Shown: positions 36,736 through 46,512, numbered from the stretch's first letter. The stretch is 64,000 bases of DNA from Acidithiobacillus ferrianus (GCF_010378095.1 NZ_WNJL01000050.1:1-64000); one strand, 5' to 3'. Translations and numbers: made by a program. Notes: generated from the letters alone by a model not told the origin.

Positions 36736-37893
36736 ATGACGCCAAACACCTCTACCAGCGAAAGCATTCTCGTGCGCGGCATCGGGATGGATACCCGCAA
36801 GGAAGCGGTTTTCCGCATGGCTTTCAAGATGTTCACCCGCCGCAGCTATCGCCTGCTGGATGCCGGGGACGAACGCCCTCCCACGCTGGCGATCGTCGAT
36901 ATAGACGGGCCCGAGGGGACCCTCCTCATCGAGCAATTCCAGCGAGAATATCCGGGGCGGCATATCCTTCTGACCAGTATCTCTCCGCTACCGGATAGCA
37001 TGTTCCCGGTCCTGCAAAAGCCGGTACGAATGGAGACCCTATTCCCCGCCTTGGACCTGCTCCTGAGCAAAAGCCCCCCTTCCCCGATGGAGAGACCGTC
37101 AGAGAAAAGCGGCGCGACGGTAACACCGATTCGTCCCCAGATGGAGGTGCCCGCGCCATCCACGCCGAGTATGTCGACCACCGCGTCCGCGAGTCCCACG
37201 GCAGCCGCGCCACCGCTTTCGCCACGACCGGTCCCCGCGTTGCGGCCCGAGGAAATACGCCGGTTTGACGCGCAGACGGGGCTCCTTGGACAGTTGCAGA
37301 TCATCCGGCGTGACCAAGCTGCGGCCGTCATCGTCGAAGATCAGCATCGGATCGTCTTGCGCATAGATCCGGTGGTGGACCAGGTTGTCCTGCTCACGGA
37401 CGACGAACACCTTCGGTCATTGGTCCGCGATCCACAGGCGCGGCTGCAGATGCGTGCGCCCAGTAACCATGACATTCCCGCCAATACACCGACACGGCAT
37501 CTCACCCTTCAATCCCTGCTCTGGCAGGTCGCCGCGTGGAGCGCGGACGGACGTCTCGGTCAACACCTGCAGATGAACGCTCCGGTTCAACTGAAGCAGT
37601 GGCCGAACCTGACGCGGCTCGTCATGCTGCCGGACGCGCTACGCTTGGCAGCCTTTCTTGCCCGTTCTCCGGCCTCTCCCGCGCTCACCATCAAGGTGTT
37701 ACGCGTGGCGCCCGCGGATCTCTTCAATTTTCTCGCCGCGGCGGACAGTCTGGGGCTCCTACGCTATGACACCGCGGAAAAAAGCGAAAACAGCATCCTA
37801 ACGACGGCACACAGCGCGCCAGCACAGGCAGAAATACCATCGGCCAAGAGAAACTTCCTCGGCCGCATCCTCGCGCGTATCGCAGGACTATAA
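36736..37893 (+). CDS. protein with degenerate receiver-like N-terminus
   Basis: A 385-residue protein. The first 115 residues resemble a response-regulator receiver (LAIVDIDGPEG with a possible phospho-Asp, and a QKPVRMETLF segment with the conserved Lys-Pro) but lack the usual N-terminal acidic pair. A Pro/Ser/Thr-rich linker (about 120-170) follows. The C-terminal part is alpha-helical with a winged-helix-like end. AGGA precedes the ATG, 9 bases after the FimV-like stop. It may be a pseudo-receiver adaptor for the GTPase next to it; no family name can be given. Confidence 0.55.
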   Translation: MTPNTSTSESILVRGIGMDTRKEAVFRMAFKMFTRRSYRLLDAGDERPPTLAIVDIDGPEGTLLIEQFQREYPGRHILLTSISPLPDSMFPVLQKPVRMETLFPALDLLLSKSPPSPMERPSEKSGATVTPIRPQMEVPAPSTPSMSTTASASPTAAAPPLSPRPVPALRPEEIRRFDAQTGLLGQLQIIRRDQAAAVIVEDQHRIVLRIDPVVDQVVLLTDDEHLRSLVRDPQARLQMRAPSNHDIPANTPTRHLTLQSLLWQVAAWSADGRLGQHLQMNAPVQLKQWPNLTRLVMLPDALRLAAFLARSPASPALTIKVLRVAPADLFNFLAAADSLGLLRYDTAEKSENSILTTAHSAPAQAEIPSAKRNFLGRILARIAGL

Positions 37894-37946
37894 ATGCGGA
37901 TATAAGGACCGCCGAGGGAACCACCCCATTGTGAAGGAGCCCCGTT

Positions 37947-38513
37947 GTGAGAGAAGACAATAAAATCATCTTTACCGGTCCTGTTGGGGCCGGCAAAACA
38001 ACCGCCATTTCCGTGTTGTCCGATGTCCCTATCATCTCCACCGATGCCCAGGCCTCGGACATGACGCTGAACCGCAAGGGACACACGACAGTGGCAATGG
38101 ATTATGGCGTGCTCAAGCTGGATGAGCGCACCAAGATTCACCTGTATGGCACACCGGGCCAGGAGCGTTTCGACTTTATGTGGGACATCCTCACCACCGG
38201 CGGTCTCGGCCTTATTCTGATGTTAGATAATACCAGGCCCAACCCCAAGAAGGACCTGCACTTTTTCTTGCACGCCTTCAAGGATTTCATCGTGGAGGTT
38301 CCGGTGGTCATCGGTATTTCCAAGACGGATGTCAAAACACGGCCGCAGCCCGAAGACTACGTGAACATGCTCCCGGAGGTGACCACGGATCTGCGGATGC
38401 TCAATCCCATTCCACCTATTTTCGAAGTGGATGGTCGCCGCAAGGACGACGTCAAAAACCTGGTCATGGCACTCCTTTACTCCATCGATCCAGGCCTCGG
38501 GGATCAGCCATGA
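37947..38513 (+). CDS. MglA-like small Ras-family GTPase
   Basis: A 188-residue small GTPase. Walker A GPVGAGKT is at 11-18, the switch-II motif TPGQER at 69-74 and the base-recognition SKTD at 125-128. Prokaryotic relatives (MglA and similar) set cell polarity with roadblock-domain partners acting as GTPase-activating proteins. Two roadblock-type proteins follow, the first overlapping by four bases. It starts at GTG with AAGGAG upstream. Confidence 0.88.
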   Translation: MREDNKIIFTGPVGAGKTTAISVLSDVPIISTDAQASDMTLNRKGHTTVAMDYGVLKLDERTKIHLYGTPGQERFDFMWDILTTGGLGLILMLDNTRPNPKKDLHFFLHAFKDFIVEVPVVIGISKTDVKTRPQPEDYVNMLPEVTTDLRMLNPIPPIFEVDGRRKDDVKNLVMALLYSIDPGLGDQP

Positions 38514-39148
38514 GCATTGAATTGGTTGCCACGGGTGGCGATGTATATGCCGAGATCACGCCGGCAGGCGCCTACTATGCCACCTCTAGCCCCGATCAGG
38601 AGGGTAATCGTGTCACTCTTTTGCAGGTCTTGCGGGAAGGAAGTCTAGCGCCCTTCCGCCTCGAGGCCGCACAGCGCTGGACTCAGGCCAGGAACGCGGA
38701 GGAAGCCTTGCGCAGCCTCTTTCGCCTGCAAAGACTGGGGCTGCTGCGTGGCACGGTCCATCCGCGCGCGCGGACCAGTGAGCGCTTGGAAGACATCTTG
38801 CCGCCCGTCCTCGCGCAACTGTCAGACACCCAAAAAACGCTCCTGGCCGACGAAGACGGTTTTTATCTGGCGGCAGCGGGCTTCACACATGAAGCGGCGG
38901 AAGAACTGGCCGGGCTTTCCGCAGATCTGCTCTCTCTGCAGTCCCGGCACGGCCGTCTGTTGAAAAACAATCTGCATGTAAATACAGAGAGTTGGGCACT
39001 TGTAGACCCTGCCGGGCGTTCGGAATTGGGTTTCTGGCCTCTCTTCATTGGCCAGCACCGCTTCATGCTCGTTATCAACGGGACACCACGGCTACAGGAT
39101 CAATCTTTCGTCATACTGGCACAAGTCTTAGATGACCGCTATCGCTAA
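38510..39148 (+). CDS. hypothetical protein with roadblock-like C-terminal half
   Basis: A 212-residue soluble protein. The N-terminal half is helical with a winged-helix-like pattern (VTLLQVLREGSLAPF, LFRLQRLGLL). The C-terminal half (from about residue 115, LLADEDGFYLAAAGF) follows the roadblock/LC7 pattern seen in MglB-like proteins. Its start overlaps the GTPase stop as ATGA, pointing to a tight functional pair. The fold call is by pattern, not by search. Confidence 0.55.
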   Translation: MSIELVATGGDVYAEITPAGAYYATSSPDQEGNRVTLLQVLREGSLAPFRLEAAQRWTQARNAEEALRSLFRLQRLGLLRGTVHPRARTSERLEDILPPVLAQLSDTQKTLLADEDGFYLAAAGFTHEAAEELAGLSADLLSLQSRHGRLLKNNLHVNTESWALVDPAGRSELGFWPLFIGQHRFMLVINGTPRLQDQSFVILAQVLDDRYR

Positions 39149-39200
39149 CCCGCAAACCCATATCCACTCGTCCCCCGTACCGAATTGTTAGGAGAACAAA

Positions 39201-39563
39201 ATGCGTGAAGAAATGCTCAAATCCATTCTCAGCGATCTGAACGGATCCTCTGCAGATATCGAGGCATCGGCGGTGATTTCTACCGACGGCTTGACCATCG
39301 CCTCCCTGCTTTCTTCGACCATGGACGAGGACCGAGTCGGTGCCATGGCGGCCGCCATGCTCTCCCTGGGGGACCGCACGGCGATCGAACTGGCGCGCGG
39401 CGAATTGGAACAGGTCATGATCAAAGGCGATAATGGCTATGTTCTGCTGATTCACGCGGGTCATGATGCCGTGCTGACAGTCATCGCGCGCAAGGAAGCG
39501 AAGCTCGGGTTGGTCTTTTTGGACGCCAAGCGGGCCGCCTCGGGCATTGCCGAACTCCTTTGA
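39201..39563 (+). CDS. roadblock/LC7 domain protein (MglB-like)
   Basis: A 120-residue single-domain protein. The AVISTDGLTIAS strand pair, the AAMLSLGDRTA helix and the YVLLIHAGHDAVLTVIA strand are typical of roadblock/LC7 proteins that bind small GTPases. The likely partner is the GTPase at 37947. AGGAGAAC precedes the ATG. Confidence 0.85.
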   Translation: MREEMLKSILSDLNGSSADIEASAVISTDGLTIASLLSSTMDEDRVGAMAAAMLSLGDRTAIELARGELEQVMIKGDNGYVLLIHAGHDAVLTVIARKEAKLGLVFLDAKRAASGIAELL

Positions 39564-39648
39564 TGGCGGGGGGGATACGACCAGTCACGCCCTTCACAGG
39601 ATCAGCCGCATTGCGCCATAATGCGCGAAACCTTTGCTAGAGATGCGT

Positions 39649-40533
39649 ATGACTTTTCAGGAAATCATCCAGCGGCTGCAAGGCTTCTGGGCCGACCGGG
39701 GTTGCGTCCTCCTCCAACCCATGGATATGCCGGTAGGCGCCGGCACGTTCCACCCGGCCACCTTTTTGCGGGCCATTGGCCCCGAGCCTTGGCGGGCGGC
39801 CTACGTGCAGCCTTCACGCCGCCCCACCGACGGGCGTTACGGGGATAACCCCAACCGCCTCCAGCACTACTATCAGTTTCAGGCGGTCCTCAAACCCAAT
39901 CCGGAGAATCTCCAGGAGATCTATCTGGAATCGCTGGCGGTATTGGGGATTGACGCCCGGATACAAGACATCCGTTTTGTCGAAGACGACTGGGAGTCGC
40001 CCACCCTGGGGGCCTGGGGCCTAGGCTGGGAAGTCTGGCTCAACGGCATGGAAGTGACCCAGTTCACCTATTTCCAGCAAGTGGGCGGCCTGGACTGCCA
40101 CCCCGTCATGGGTGAAGTCACCTATGGCTTGGAGCGGCTGGCCATGTACCTGCAAGGGGTAGAAAGCGTTTATGACCTGGTGTGGACGTCTGGCGTACTT
40201 TACGGGGACGTATTCCATCAAAACGAGGTGGAGCAATCGCGCTATAATTTCGAACTGGCCCCCGTAGAGGATCTTTTCCAGCGCTTCGATCAGGCGGAGA
40301 AAGATTGCCGTGCGCTGCTCAGCGCGCAACTCCCGTTACCCGCCTATGAGCGTGTTCTGGACTGCTCTCACACTTTCAATCTGCTGGACGCCCGCCGTGC
40401 CATCGGCGTCAATGAGCGTGCGCGCTTCATTGGCCGCGTCCGCAATCTCGCCCGCGGCGTTGCCGAGCACTATGCCGAGGCACGTGCCACCCTCGGCCAT
40501 CCTTTACTGCGGAGTCAAGATGTCAGCGCCTGA
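39649..40533 (+). CDS. glyQ: glycyl-tRNA synthetase alpha subunit
   Basis: A 294-residue catalytic subunit of the heterotetrameric glycyl-tRNA synthetase. [18 protein letters not shown] is the family opening, and the [19 protein letters not shown] motif is present. The start at 39649 matches the usual MTFQ; codons upstream are optional. glyS overlaps its end by 14 bases. Confidence 0.97.
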   Translation: MTFQEIIQRLQGFWADRGCVLLQPMDMPVGAGTFHPATFLRAIGPEPWRAAYVQPSRRPTDGRYGDNPNRLQHYYQFQAVLKPNPENLQEIYLESLAVLGIDARIQDIRFVEDDWESPTLGAWGLGWEVWLNGMEVTQFTYFQQVGGLDCHPVMGEVTYGLERLAMYLQGVESVYDLVWTSGVLYGDVFHQNEVEQSRYNFELAPVEDLFQRFDQAEKDCRALLSAQLPLPAYERVLDCSHTFNLLDARRAIGVNERARFIGRVRNLARGVAEHYAEARATLGHPLLRSQDVSA

Positions 40534-42598
40534 GGATCTCCTCCTGGAACTGGGCTGTGAAGAACTGCCGGCACGGGAACAAATGCCTTTGCGGGACGCT
40601 GCGGCAGAGGGCATTGCCCGTCTGTTGGAGGAGGCTGGACTACAATACGGCAGCATCCACAGCTACGTCACGCCACGACGGCTCGCCCTCTGGATCAGGG
40701 ACGTATCCCGACAGAGTCTGCCACAGGAAACCCTGCGGCGTGGTCCACCCATGGCGCGGGCCCGTGATGCTCAAGGCAAGCCTACTGCGGCGGCAGAGGG
40801 CTTCGCGCGCTCCTGCGGAATCCGCTTCGACGACCTGCTCACCCTGGAGACGGACAAAGGCCCGATCCTCGCCTGGCGGGAAGTCGGCGCGACCCAAGAC
40901 AGTCATGGCCTATTGCCCGAAATCGCTAGCAAATTAGTAGCCGGTCTGCCCTTGCGCAAGCGTATGCGCTGGGGGACGCGTTCCGACCATTTCCTGCGTC
41001 CGGTACGCTGGCTACTGTTGCGCCAAGGCCGGCAAGTGCTGGACTGGAACTTGTTTGGCTTGTGTAGTGGTGGAGAGAGCTTCGGGCACCGCGTCCACCA
41101 CCCTCAGGCTGTCCACATCGCCACCCCCGCCGATTATGCCGCGTCTCTGCACCAGGCACAGGTGATGGTGGATTTTGCGGAGCGTCGCACCCACATCGAT
41201 CGCAAAATAGCCGCTTTGGCCGAGGAGATGGCGGTCATGCCCATCCTGCCCGCGTCTCTGCTGGACGAAATCACCGGACTCAACGAATGGCCCGTTGTCC
41301 TCGGCGGCAGTTTTGCCGAAGACTATCTGCGAGTGCCAGAAGAAGCCCTGATCACCGTCATGATGCAACACCAGCGCTATGTGCCTCTGCGTGATGGACA
41401 CCACCGTCTGGCCCCCCATTACCTGTTCGTGGCCAACCTGCATAGCCAGAATGCCCAGATGGTCATCAGCGGCAACAACCGGGTGCTGCGTGCCCGCCTG
41501 GCCGATGCCGCCTTCTTTTGGGATCAAGACCGCCAGGTATCGCTGCGCACTCGGCGGGAAGCACTCGCCGGGGTTCTGTTTCAGGATGGACTGGGGAGCC
41601 TTCTCGACAAAACCCTGCGTTTGCGGACCCTCGTCACGACATTCGCCCCGCTTTTCGCGGTGGACGCGGCCATCATGGCTCGCGCCGCTGAACTCTGCAA
41701 AAGCGATCTTCTCAGTGGTCTCGTGGGCGAATTCCCCGAACTGCAGGGCGTCATGGGCGGGCACTACGCGGAACACGACGGCGAACAGGCTCAGGTGGCC
41801 ACAGCCATCGCCCAGCACTATCTGCCCGCCGGTCGCGATGACACCATCCCCGCGGACCCGCACGGACAATGTCTGGCCGTAGCCGATAAACTGGATACCC
41901 TCTGCGGTTTTTTCGCGATCGGAAAAATTCCGACGGGCGATCGAGATCCCTTCGCCTTGCGCCGCGCCGCCCTGGGCGTGCTGCGAATTGTTCTGGATGG
42001 TCAGATACCCTTGAATCTTGACGCGGCGATTCGCAGCACACTTGCCGCTTACCGCCCCGCCGTTGCCCATAGCGAAACGCGAACCGCTGTACTGGATTTC
42101 TTTCAGGATCGGATGCGCGTCTATTTCCGGGAGGAAGGCTTCCGCCCTGACCAGATCACCGCCGTGCTCAGTCGCCAGCCTTATGAGCCCCTGGACGCGC
42201 GCCAGCGTCTTGAAGCCCTCGCCCGCTTCCAGGCCGGACATGCGGCGGCTGAGGCCTTGGCGGCGCTGATCAAACGGGTGAACAATCTATTGCGGAAGGA
42301 AACCCGCTCCAGTGACTGTCCGGTGGATCCGGGACACTTCACCGATCCGGCGGAAACCGCGCTCTGGGAGCACTGGCAAGCTCTGGAGCAGCCCGTTCGA
42401 GCACAACTCGCGGAGCGACGCTACGCCGCCACCCTCGATCTGCTTGCCGGTCTGCGGCCCGTGGTCGATCAGCTTTTTGACGCAGTGATGGTCCTGGATG
42501 AAAATCCCGTACTGCGTCAAAACCGGCTTGCGCTACTCGCCCAAATCCAAGAAGCGTTCCTGCATATTGCGGATTTTTCGCTGTTACAGGGAAACTGA
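40520..42598 (+). CDS. glyS: glycyl-tRNA synthetase beta subunit
   Basis: A 692-residue subunit that binds tRNA-Gly. [13 protein letters not shown] is the characteristic N-terminus; [14 protein letters not shown] marks the conserved core and DALR-like helices lie at the end. GGAG precedes the ATG at 40520. Overlap with glyQ supports co-translation. Confidence 0.96.
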   Translation: MSAPEDLLLELGCEELPAREQMPLRDAAAEGIARLLEEAGLQYGSIHSYVTPRRLALWIRDVSRQSLPQETLRRGPPMARARDAQGKPTAAAEGFARSCGIRFDDLLTLETDKGPILAWREVGATQDSHGLLPEIASKLVAGLPLRKRMRWGTRSDHFLRPVRWLLLRQGRQVLDWNLFGLCSGGESFGHRVHHPQAVHIATPADYAASLHQAQVMVDFAERRTHIDRKIAALAEEMAVMPILPASLLDEITGLNEWPVVLGGSFAEDYLRVPEEALITVMMQHQRYVPLRDGHHRLAPHYLFVANLHSQNAQMVISGNNRVLRARLADAAFFWDQDRQVSLRTRREALAGVLFQDGLGSLLDKTLRLRTLVTTFAPLFAVDAAIMARAAELCKSDLLSGLVGEFPELQGVMGGHYAEHDGEQAQVATAIAQHYLPAGRDDTIPADPHGQCLAVADKLDTLCGFFAIGKIPTGDRDPFALRRAALGVLRIVLDGQIPLNLDAAIRSTLAAYRPAVAHSETRTAVLDFFQDRMRVYFREEGFRPDQITAVLSRQPYEPLDARQRLEALARFQAGHAAAEALAALIKRVNNLLRKETRSSDCPVDPGHFTDPAETALWEHWQALEQPVRAQLAERRYAATLDLLAGLRPVVDQLFDAVMVLDENPVLRQNRLALLAQIQEAFLHIADFSLLQGN

Positions 42599-42599
42599 C

Positions 42600-43139
42600 A
42601 TGGGGCAATTGGTCATTCTGGATCGTGACGGCGTGATCAACGAGGACAGTAACGCCTACATTAAATCCCCCGCCGAGTGGCGTCCCATTCCCGGCAGCCT
42701 GGAGGCCATCGCGCGACTCAATCGCGTGGGTTATCAGGTGGTGATAGCCACCAACCAATCGGGTGTAGGGCGCGGACTTTTCGATATTCGCACCCTGACC
42801 GCCATCCATCTGCGCATGCGTCAGGAGCTCGCGGCGGTAGGTGGCCGGGTGGAGGCCATTTTCTTCTGTCCCCACACACCGGAAGCAGACTGCGACTGCC
42901 GTAAACCGGCGCCTGGCCTGTTTCAGGAAATACAGGAACGTCTACAAGTCTCGTTGGAACAGGTTCCCGCCATCGGTGACAGCATGCGCGATCTGGTTGC
43001 GGCGCGCAACGCGGGTGCGCGACCCATGCTGGTGCTCACCGGTAAGGGACGAAGTGCGCGCCGGGAAGCGGAAGCGGCGGGTTACCCGGTCTTCGCCGAC
43101 CTCAGCGCGGCGGTGCACACCCTCCTCGGCGTCCCATGA
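42600..43139 (+). CDS. gmhB: D-glycero-beta-D-manno-heptose-1,7-bisphosphate 7-phosphatase
   Basis: A 179-residue HAD-family phosphatase of the ADP-heptose pathway for lipopolysaccharide core. DRDGVIN at residues 8-14 provides the catalytic aspartates, and the CPHTPEADCDC cluster binds zinc as in GmhB. It follows glyS by one base and overlaps plsC by four. Confidence 0.93.
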   Translation: MGQLVILDRDGVINEDSNAYIKSPAEWRPIPGSLEAIARLNRVGYQVVIATNQSGVGRGLFDIRTLTAIHLRMRQELAAVGGRVEAIFFCPHTPEADCDCRKPAPGLFQEIQERLQVSLEQVPAIGDSMRDLVAARNAGARPMLVLTGKGRSARREAEAAGYPVFADLSAAVHTLLGVP

Positions 43140-43864
43140 TACGCACCCTGCGCAGCAGCTTGTTCTACGTGGGTTTCACCGCCTGGACCCTGATCTGGGC
43201 CATTTTCGCCCTGCCCGTAGCTTTGCTGCCGTTGTCGGCACGGGTCTGGAACAGCCGTTTGTGGGCGCGGACTGGCGTCGGCTGGCTCCATTGGAGTTGT
43301 GGTCTGCGCTATCGGATTTCCGGCCTCGAAAATATCCCGGCCACGCCCTGTGTCGTCGTGGCCAATCATCAATCGGCGTTGGAAACCTTGTTGCTCTGGT
43401 GCATCTTCCCGCGGCTTTCCTACGTACTGAAGCAGGAACTCCTCCGCATCCCGATCATTGGCTGGGGCCTACGCCTGTCCTGGCCCATCGGTATCGACCG
43501 CGACGCCGGAAAACGCGCTTTGGTGCAGGTGATTGAAGAAGGCAAGCTTCGCCTGGCGGCGGGCTTCAACGTGGTGATCTTCCCGGAGGGCACCCGCCAC
43601 CCCTGCGGAGCGGTGGGCCCCTTCAGCAGCACCGCTGCCGGTTTGGCCATCCGCGCGCACGCGCCCCTGTTGCCCATTGCCGTCAATACCGGCTGTTTCT
43701 GGCCCCGCGCGGACTGGCGCAAACGGCCCGGTGTGGTCGAATTACGCATCGGACCCGTTCTGGCCGCCGAAGGCAAAGCCGCCGTTCTCAACCAGCAAGC
43801 CCAAAACTGGATCACGGCGGCGGTCGAGGAGATGGGAACGGAATCTCATCCAAAAGCGCCTTGA
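43136..43864 (+). CDS. plsC: 1-acyl-sn-glycerol-3-phosphate acyltransferase
   Basis: A 242-residue membrane-associated acyltransferase making phosphatidic acid. The catalytic block is NHQSALET at 77-84, where the usual HxxxxD has Glu83 in place of Asp, and FPEGTR is at 149-154. An N-terminal helix anchors it. The end overlaps the convergent RimK-like gene by 53 bases. The H-x4-E form is known in several members of the family. Confidence 0.9.
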   Translation: MIRTLRSSLFYVGFTAWTLIWAIFALPVALLPLSARVWNSRLWARTGVGWLHWSCGLRYRISGLENIPATPCVVVANHQSALETLLLWCIFPRLSYVLKQELLRIPIIGWGLRLSWPIGIDRDAGKRALVQVIEEGKLRLAAGFNVVIFPEGTRHPCGAVGPFSSTAAGLAIRAHAPLLPIAVNTGCFWPRADWRKRPGVVELRIGPVLAAEGKAAVLNQQAQNWITAAVEEMGTESHPKAP

Positions 43865-44711
43865 CCAACCTGCCCGCAATATCCTGGCCCGTCACCCGCT
43901 CTATCCCTTCCAGGCTGGGCACCGGATTCACCTCCAGCACCAAAGGCGAATGATCCTTATCCAACATGATGTCCACCCCGGCAAAACCCAAACCCAGTGC
44001 GGCAACCGACCGGCGGGCGATGGCGGCCCACTCCTCCGGCAAATCCGGCAACGCCCTCGCCCGCCCTCCGCAGTGCAGATTGCTGCGGAAATCCTTGGTA
44101 GAAGCCTCCCGGCGCATGGCCGCGATCACCTCGCCGAACAGCACCAGTACCCGGAAATCCTGGCGTCCACCGAGAAAGCGCTGTGCCATCGCTTCATGTT
44201 GCAGATGCAGGAAGGTATCCAGCATCCCCCGTGCAACCATGGGTGTATCCGCAAGATGGACGCCCACCCCTTGAGAACCATGGAGCAGTTTGTGCACCAA
44301 GGGTGTGCCCAAGACCGATATCGCGAGATCGCGTTGTTCCATCTGCGTGAAGTAGGCCGTTTTCGGCACGGCGACACCCGCCGTGACCAGAGCCTGCAAA
44401 GAGGCGAACTTGTCGCGAGAGAGCTCCAGTGACTCCGCCGTATTGAGACAACGGCTTCCTGCCCCGGCGAAATAACGCAACAGCCGTGACCCCAGACGCG
44501 TGATCGGACCCCCCACCCGCGGAATCACCGCCGCGCAAGGCGCCACCAGAGCGGGTCCGTAGTACAGATGGGCCTGCATCTCATCCAGCAGGAGCAGGCA
44601 CCGCTCGGGCTGAATCAATACAGGTTCGGCCCCCACCGCGGCAACAGCGTCCAGCAACCGTCGGGTCGAATAGAGCCCGGCATGGCGTGAGAGGATCGCG
44701 ACACGCGGCAC
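43812..44711 (-). CDS. RimK-like ATP-grasp ligase
   Basis: A 299-residue protein with an N-terminal pre-ATP-grasp domain and an ATP-grasp core: SLELSRDKFASLQALVTAGVAVPKT, the HKLLHGSQGVGV lysine loop and the VLEVNPVPSLEGIE metal-binding end. These match the RimK/alpha-L-glutamate ligase family. The acceptor (ribosomal protein, peptide or cofactor) cannot be told. An associated small gene lies 11 bases upstream. Confidence 0.85.
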   Translation of the reverse strand: MPRVAILSRHAGLYSTRRLLDAVAAVGAEPVLIQPERCLLLLDEMQAHLYYGPALVAPCAAVIPRVGGPITRLGSRLLRYFAGAGSRCLNTAESLELSRDKFASLQALVTAGVAVPKTAYFTQMEQRDLAISVLGTPLVHKLLHGSQGVGVHLADTPMVARGMLDTFLHLQHEAMAQRFLGGRQDFRVLVLFGEVIAAMRREASTKDFRSNLHCGGRARALPDLPEEWAAIARRSVAALGLGFAGVDIMLDKDHSPLVLEVNPVPSLEGIERVTGQDIAGRLVKALLDEIPFPSPRPPP

Positions 44712-44722
44712 GGTCCGAACGC

Positions 44723-44956
44723 TCAGAGCGGATACTCCCGACAGTTCAGCGGTGGTAATCCGCCGCGCGCGCTGGAGCGTTCAATAAATCCAGCCCGGCC
44801 CGGCGTCCCTGAAGAGTGATCCCGCGTGGCGGGGCGCCAGACGAGCTTGGGCAACCACCCTCTACCCCGCACAGCGGGTGCCAGATAGAATGCGCGGCGA
44901 CGCTCCAGAACACGCGCCAGTAACGGCACCACCCGTGTCAGATCCGATTGTCCCAT
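44723..44956 (-). CDS. hypothetical protein, 77 residues
   Basis: An Arg-rich 77-residue frame directly upstream of the RimK-like gene, with a CAGG upstream of the ATG. No domain or membrane segment is recognised. A second possible start is GTG at 44962. Its upstream region contains the hdrB1 copy 2 promoter in the opposite direction. Confidence 0.35.
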   Translation of the reverse strand: MGQSDLTRVVPLLARVLERRRAFYLAPAVRGRGWLPKLVWRPATRDHSSGTPGRAGFIERSSARGGLPPLNCREYPL

Positions 44957-45059
44957 GAGCACCTGGTTACTTTGATTTAAATTAGATGATAAACAAAACG
45001 GTCTTTCCCGTCGCCCCCACGCCGCGCCCTTCCCGGGCAGTAATCATGAAACCATTTGC

Positions 45060-45088
45060 TTGGCAACGGAATCATTGTAGACCATACT
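45060..45088 (+). promoter_or_regulatory. sigma70-type promoter for hdrB1 copy 2
   Basis: TTGGCA (45060-45065) and CATACT (45083-45088) are 17 bases apart, a close match to bacterial -35/-10 elements. The start codon at 45156 is about 70 bases downstream. The -10 lies inside the palindrome at 45077-45095, so binding there would block this promoter. Confidence 0.5.
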
Positions 45089-45095
45089 GGTCTAC
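45077..45095. promoter_or_regulatory. perfect inverted repeat, probable operator over the -10 element
   Basis: GTAGACCA (45077-45084), spacer TAC, then TGGTCTAC (45088-45095): arms of eight bases with no mismatch. It overlaps the putative -10 of hdrB1 copy 2. Dimeric winged-helix repressors of the ArsR family control sHdr loci in other bacteria, so such a protein is a candidate ligand; none is encoded in this window. Confidence 0.6.
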
Positions 45096-45144
45096 TATAG
45101 GGAAAGGTAACAACGTTCACTCGCAACGAATGGCCTGGCGGCCA

Positions 45145-46486
45145 AGGAGACCATCATGAGCGACGACAGCAGTGCGCAAGGTGTAGCGGGTCATGGCGCT
45201 TTTTTTCAGGACACGCATCTTTCGGCGCCCGAGGCCGAGGCGGCGACGGCCTGGGTGCGCAGCCACGTTGACCGGCGCACGATAGACCTGGGGGAGCGGA
45301 TGGACGACGTTCGCGATCACCTGTGGGAATTGGAGAAGGAAGGCGAGGTCATCGTCCACCGCATCGCCCCCGAGCATCGCGCCGCGACGGTGCAGACCCT
45401 CTATGGCTGGGACAAGAAGATTCCCACCAACAACCTCTGGCATCACAAGAGTTGCGGGCAGTGTGGCAACATTCCCGGCTATCCCACCAGCCTCCTGTGG
45501 CTGATGAACAAGCTGGGCGTCGACTATCTCGACGAGACCGATCAGACCTCCTGCACCGCCTGGAACTACCACGGCTCCGGCATCGGCAATGTCGAATCCC
45601 TGGCCGCCGTCTTCCTGCGCAACTTTCATCAGGCCTACGTTTCCGGCAAGCAGCACGGTTTCGAGTATGGCCACTTCTTCCCCCTGGTGCACTGTGGCAC
45701 CTCCTTCGGCAACTACAAGGAGATCCGCAAGTACCTCGTCGAGTCCGCCGAATTGCGGGAGAAGGTCAAAAAGATTCTGGGCAAGCTGGGGCGCCTGGTC
45801 GACGGCAAGATCGTCATCCCCGAGGAAGTGGTGCATTACAGCGAATGGCTGCACGTCATGCGCCAGCGCATCGCCTCGGAACTGCAGACCATCGACGTGT
45901 CCAACATCCGGGTGGCGGTGCATCCGGCCTGTCATGTATACAAGATGGTGCCGGAGGACGCCGTCTATGATCCGGAGATCCTCGGCGGCAACCGGTTGGC
46001 CGTGACCACTTCGGTGGCCATGGCCCTGGGTGCGCAGGTCATCGACTACTCCACCTGGTACGACTGTTGCGGCTTTGGCTTTCGCCACATCATCTCCGAG
46101 CGCGAGTTCACCCGCAGTTTCACCATGAACCGCAAGATCAAGGTGGTGAGGGAAGAGGCCAACGCGGATGTGCTCGTGGGCCATGATACCGGCTGCATCA
46201 CCACCATGGACAAGAACCAGTGGATCGGCAAGGCCCATGACATGAACTACTCGGTTCCGGTCATTGCCGACGTGCAGTTCGCCGCCCTGGCCTGCGGCGC
46301 CGACCCCTTCAAGATCGCGCAACTGCAGTGGCACGCCTCCCCCTGCGAAGACCTCGTCGAGAAAATGGGCATCCGTTGGGACCAGGCCAAAGCCGACTTC
46401 CAGGAATACCTCAAACAGGTGGAACAGGGCAACGTGGAATACCTCTACAACCCTGAACTCGCCACCAACCAAAATGCCAACATGAA
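45145..46486 (+). repeat. inverted repeat copy 2 (hdrB1), 1342 bases
   Basis: Partner of 11134-12475 in opposite orientation and of equal length. The match begins at AGGAGACC in the ribosome-binding site and ends at CATGAA near the gene end. Flanking bases differ on both sides. Confidence 0.93.
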
Positions 46487-46499
46487 AGCGGGCGCTTAA
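45156..46499 (+). CDS. hdrB1: sHdr subunit HdrB1, copy 2
   Basis: A 447-residue HdrB1 identical to copy 1 (11118) over all but the final residues: it ends Ala-Gly-Ala instead of Asn-Leu-Ser-Ala. The same cluster cysteines are present. Here hdrA begins 13 bases later, as in the standard sHdr operon, but hdrC1 is missing upstream and a separate promoter with a palindrome is found instead. Both copies keep intact frames and ribosome-binding sites, so both are likely expressed. Confidence 0.92.
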   Translation: MSDDSSAQGVAGHGAFFQDTHLSAPEAEAATAWVRSHVDRRTIDLGERMDDVRDHLWELEKEGEVIVHRIAPEHRAATVQTLYGWDKKIPTNNLWHHKSCGQCGNIPGYPTSLLWLMNKLGVDYLDETDQTSCTAWNYHGSGIGNVESLAAVFLRNFHQAYVSGKQHGFEYGHFFPLVHCGTSFGNYKEIRKYLVESAELREKVKKILGKLGRLVDGKIVIPEEVVHYSEWLHVMRQRIASELQTIDVSNIRVAVHPACHVYKMVPEDAVYDPEILGGNRLAVTTSVAMALGAQVIDYSTWYDCCGFGFRHIISEREFTRSFTMNRKIKVVREEANADVLVGHDTGCITTMDKNQWIGKAHDMNYSVPVIADVQFAALACGADPFKIAQLQWHASPCEDLVEKMGIRWDQAKADFQEYLKQVEQGNVEYLYNPELATNQNANMKAGA

Positions 46500-46512
46500 G
46501 GAGAAAGTTCAA

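Noticed and set aside
43136..43864. PlsC H-x4-E in place of H-x4-D as a defect
   Set aside because: The glutamate form occurs in several acyltransferases of this family and the rest of the motifs are intact.
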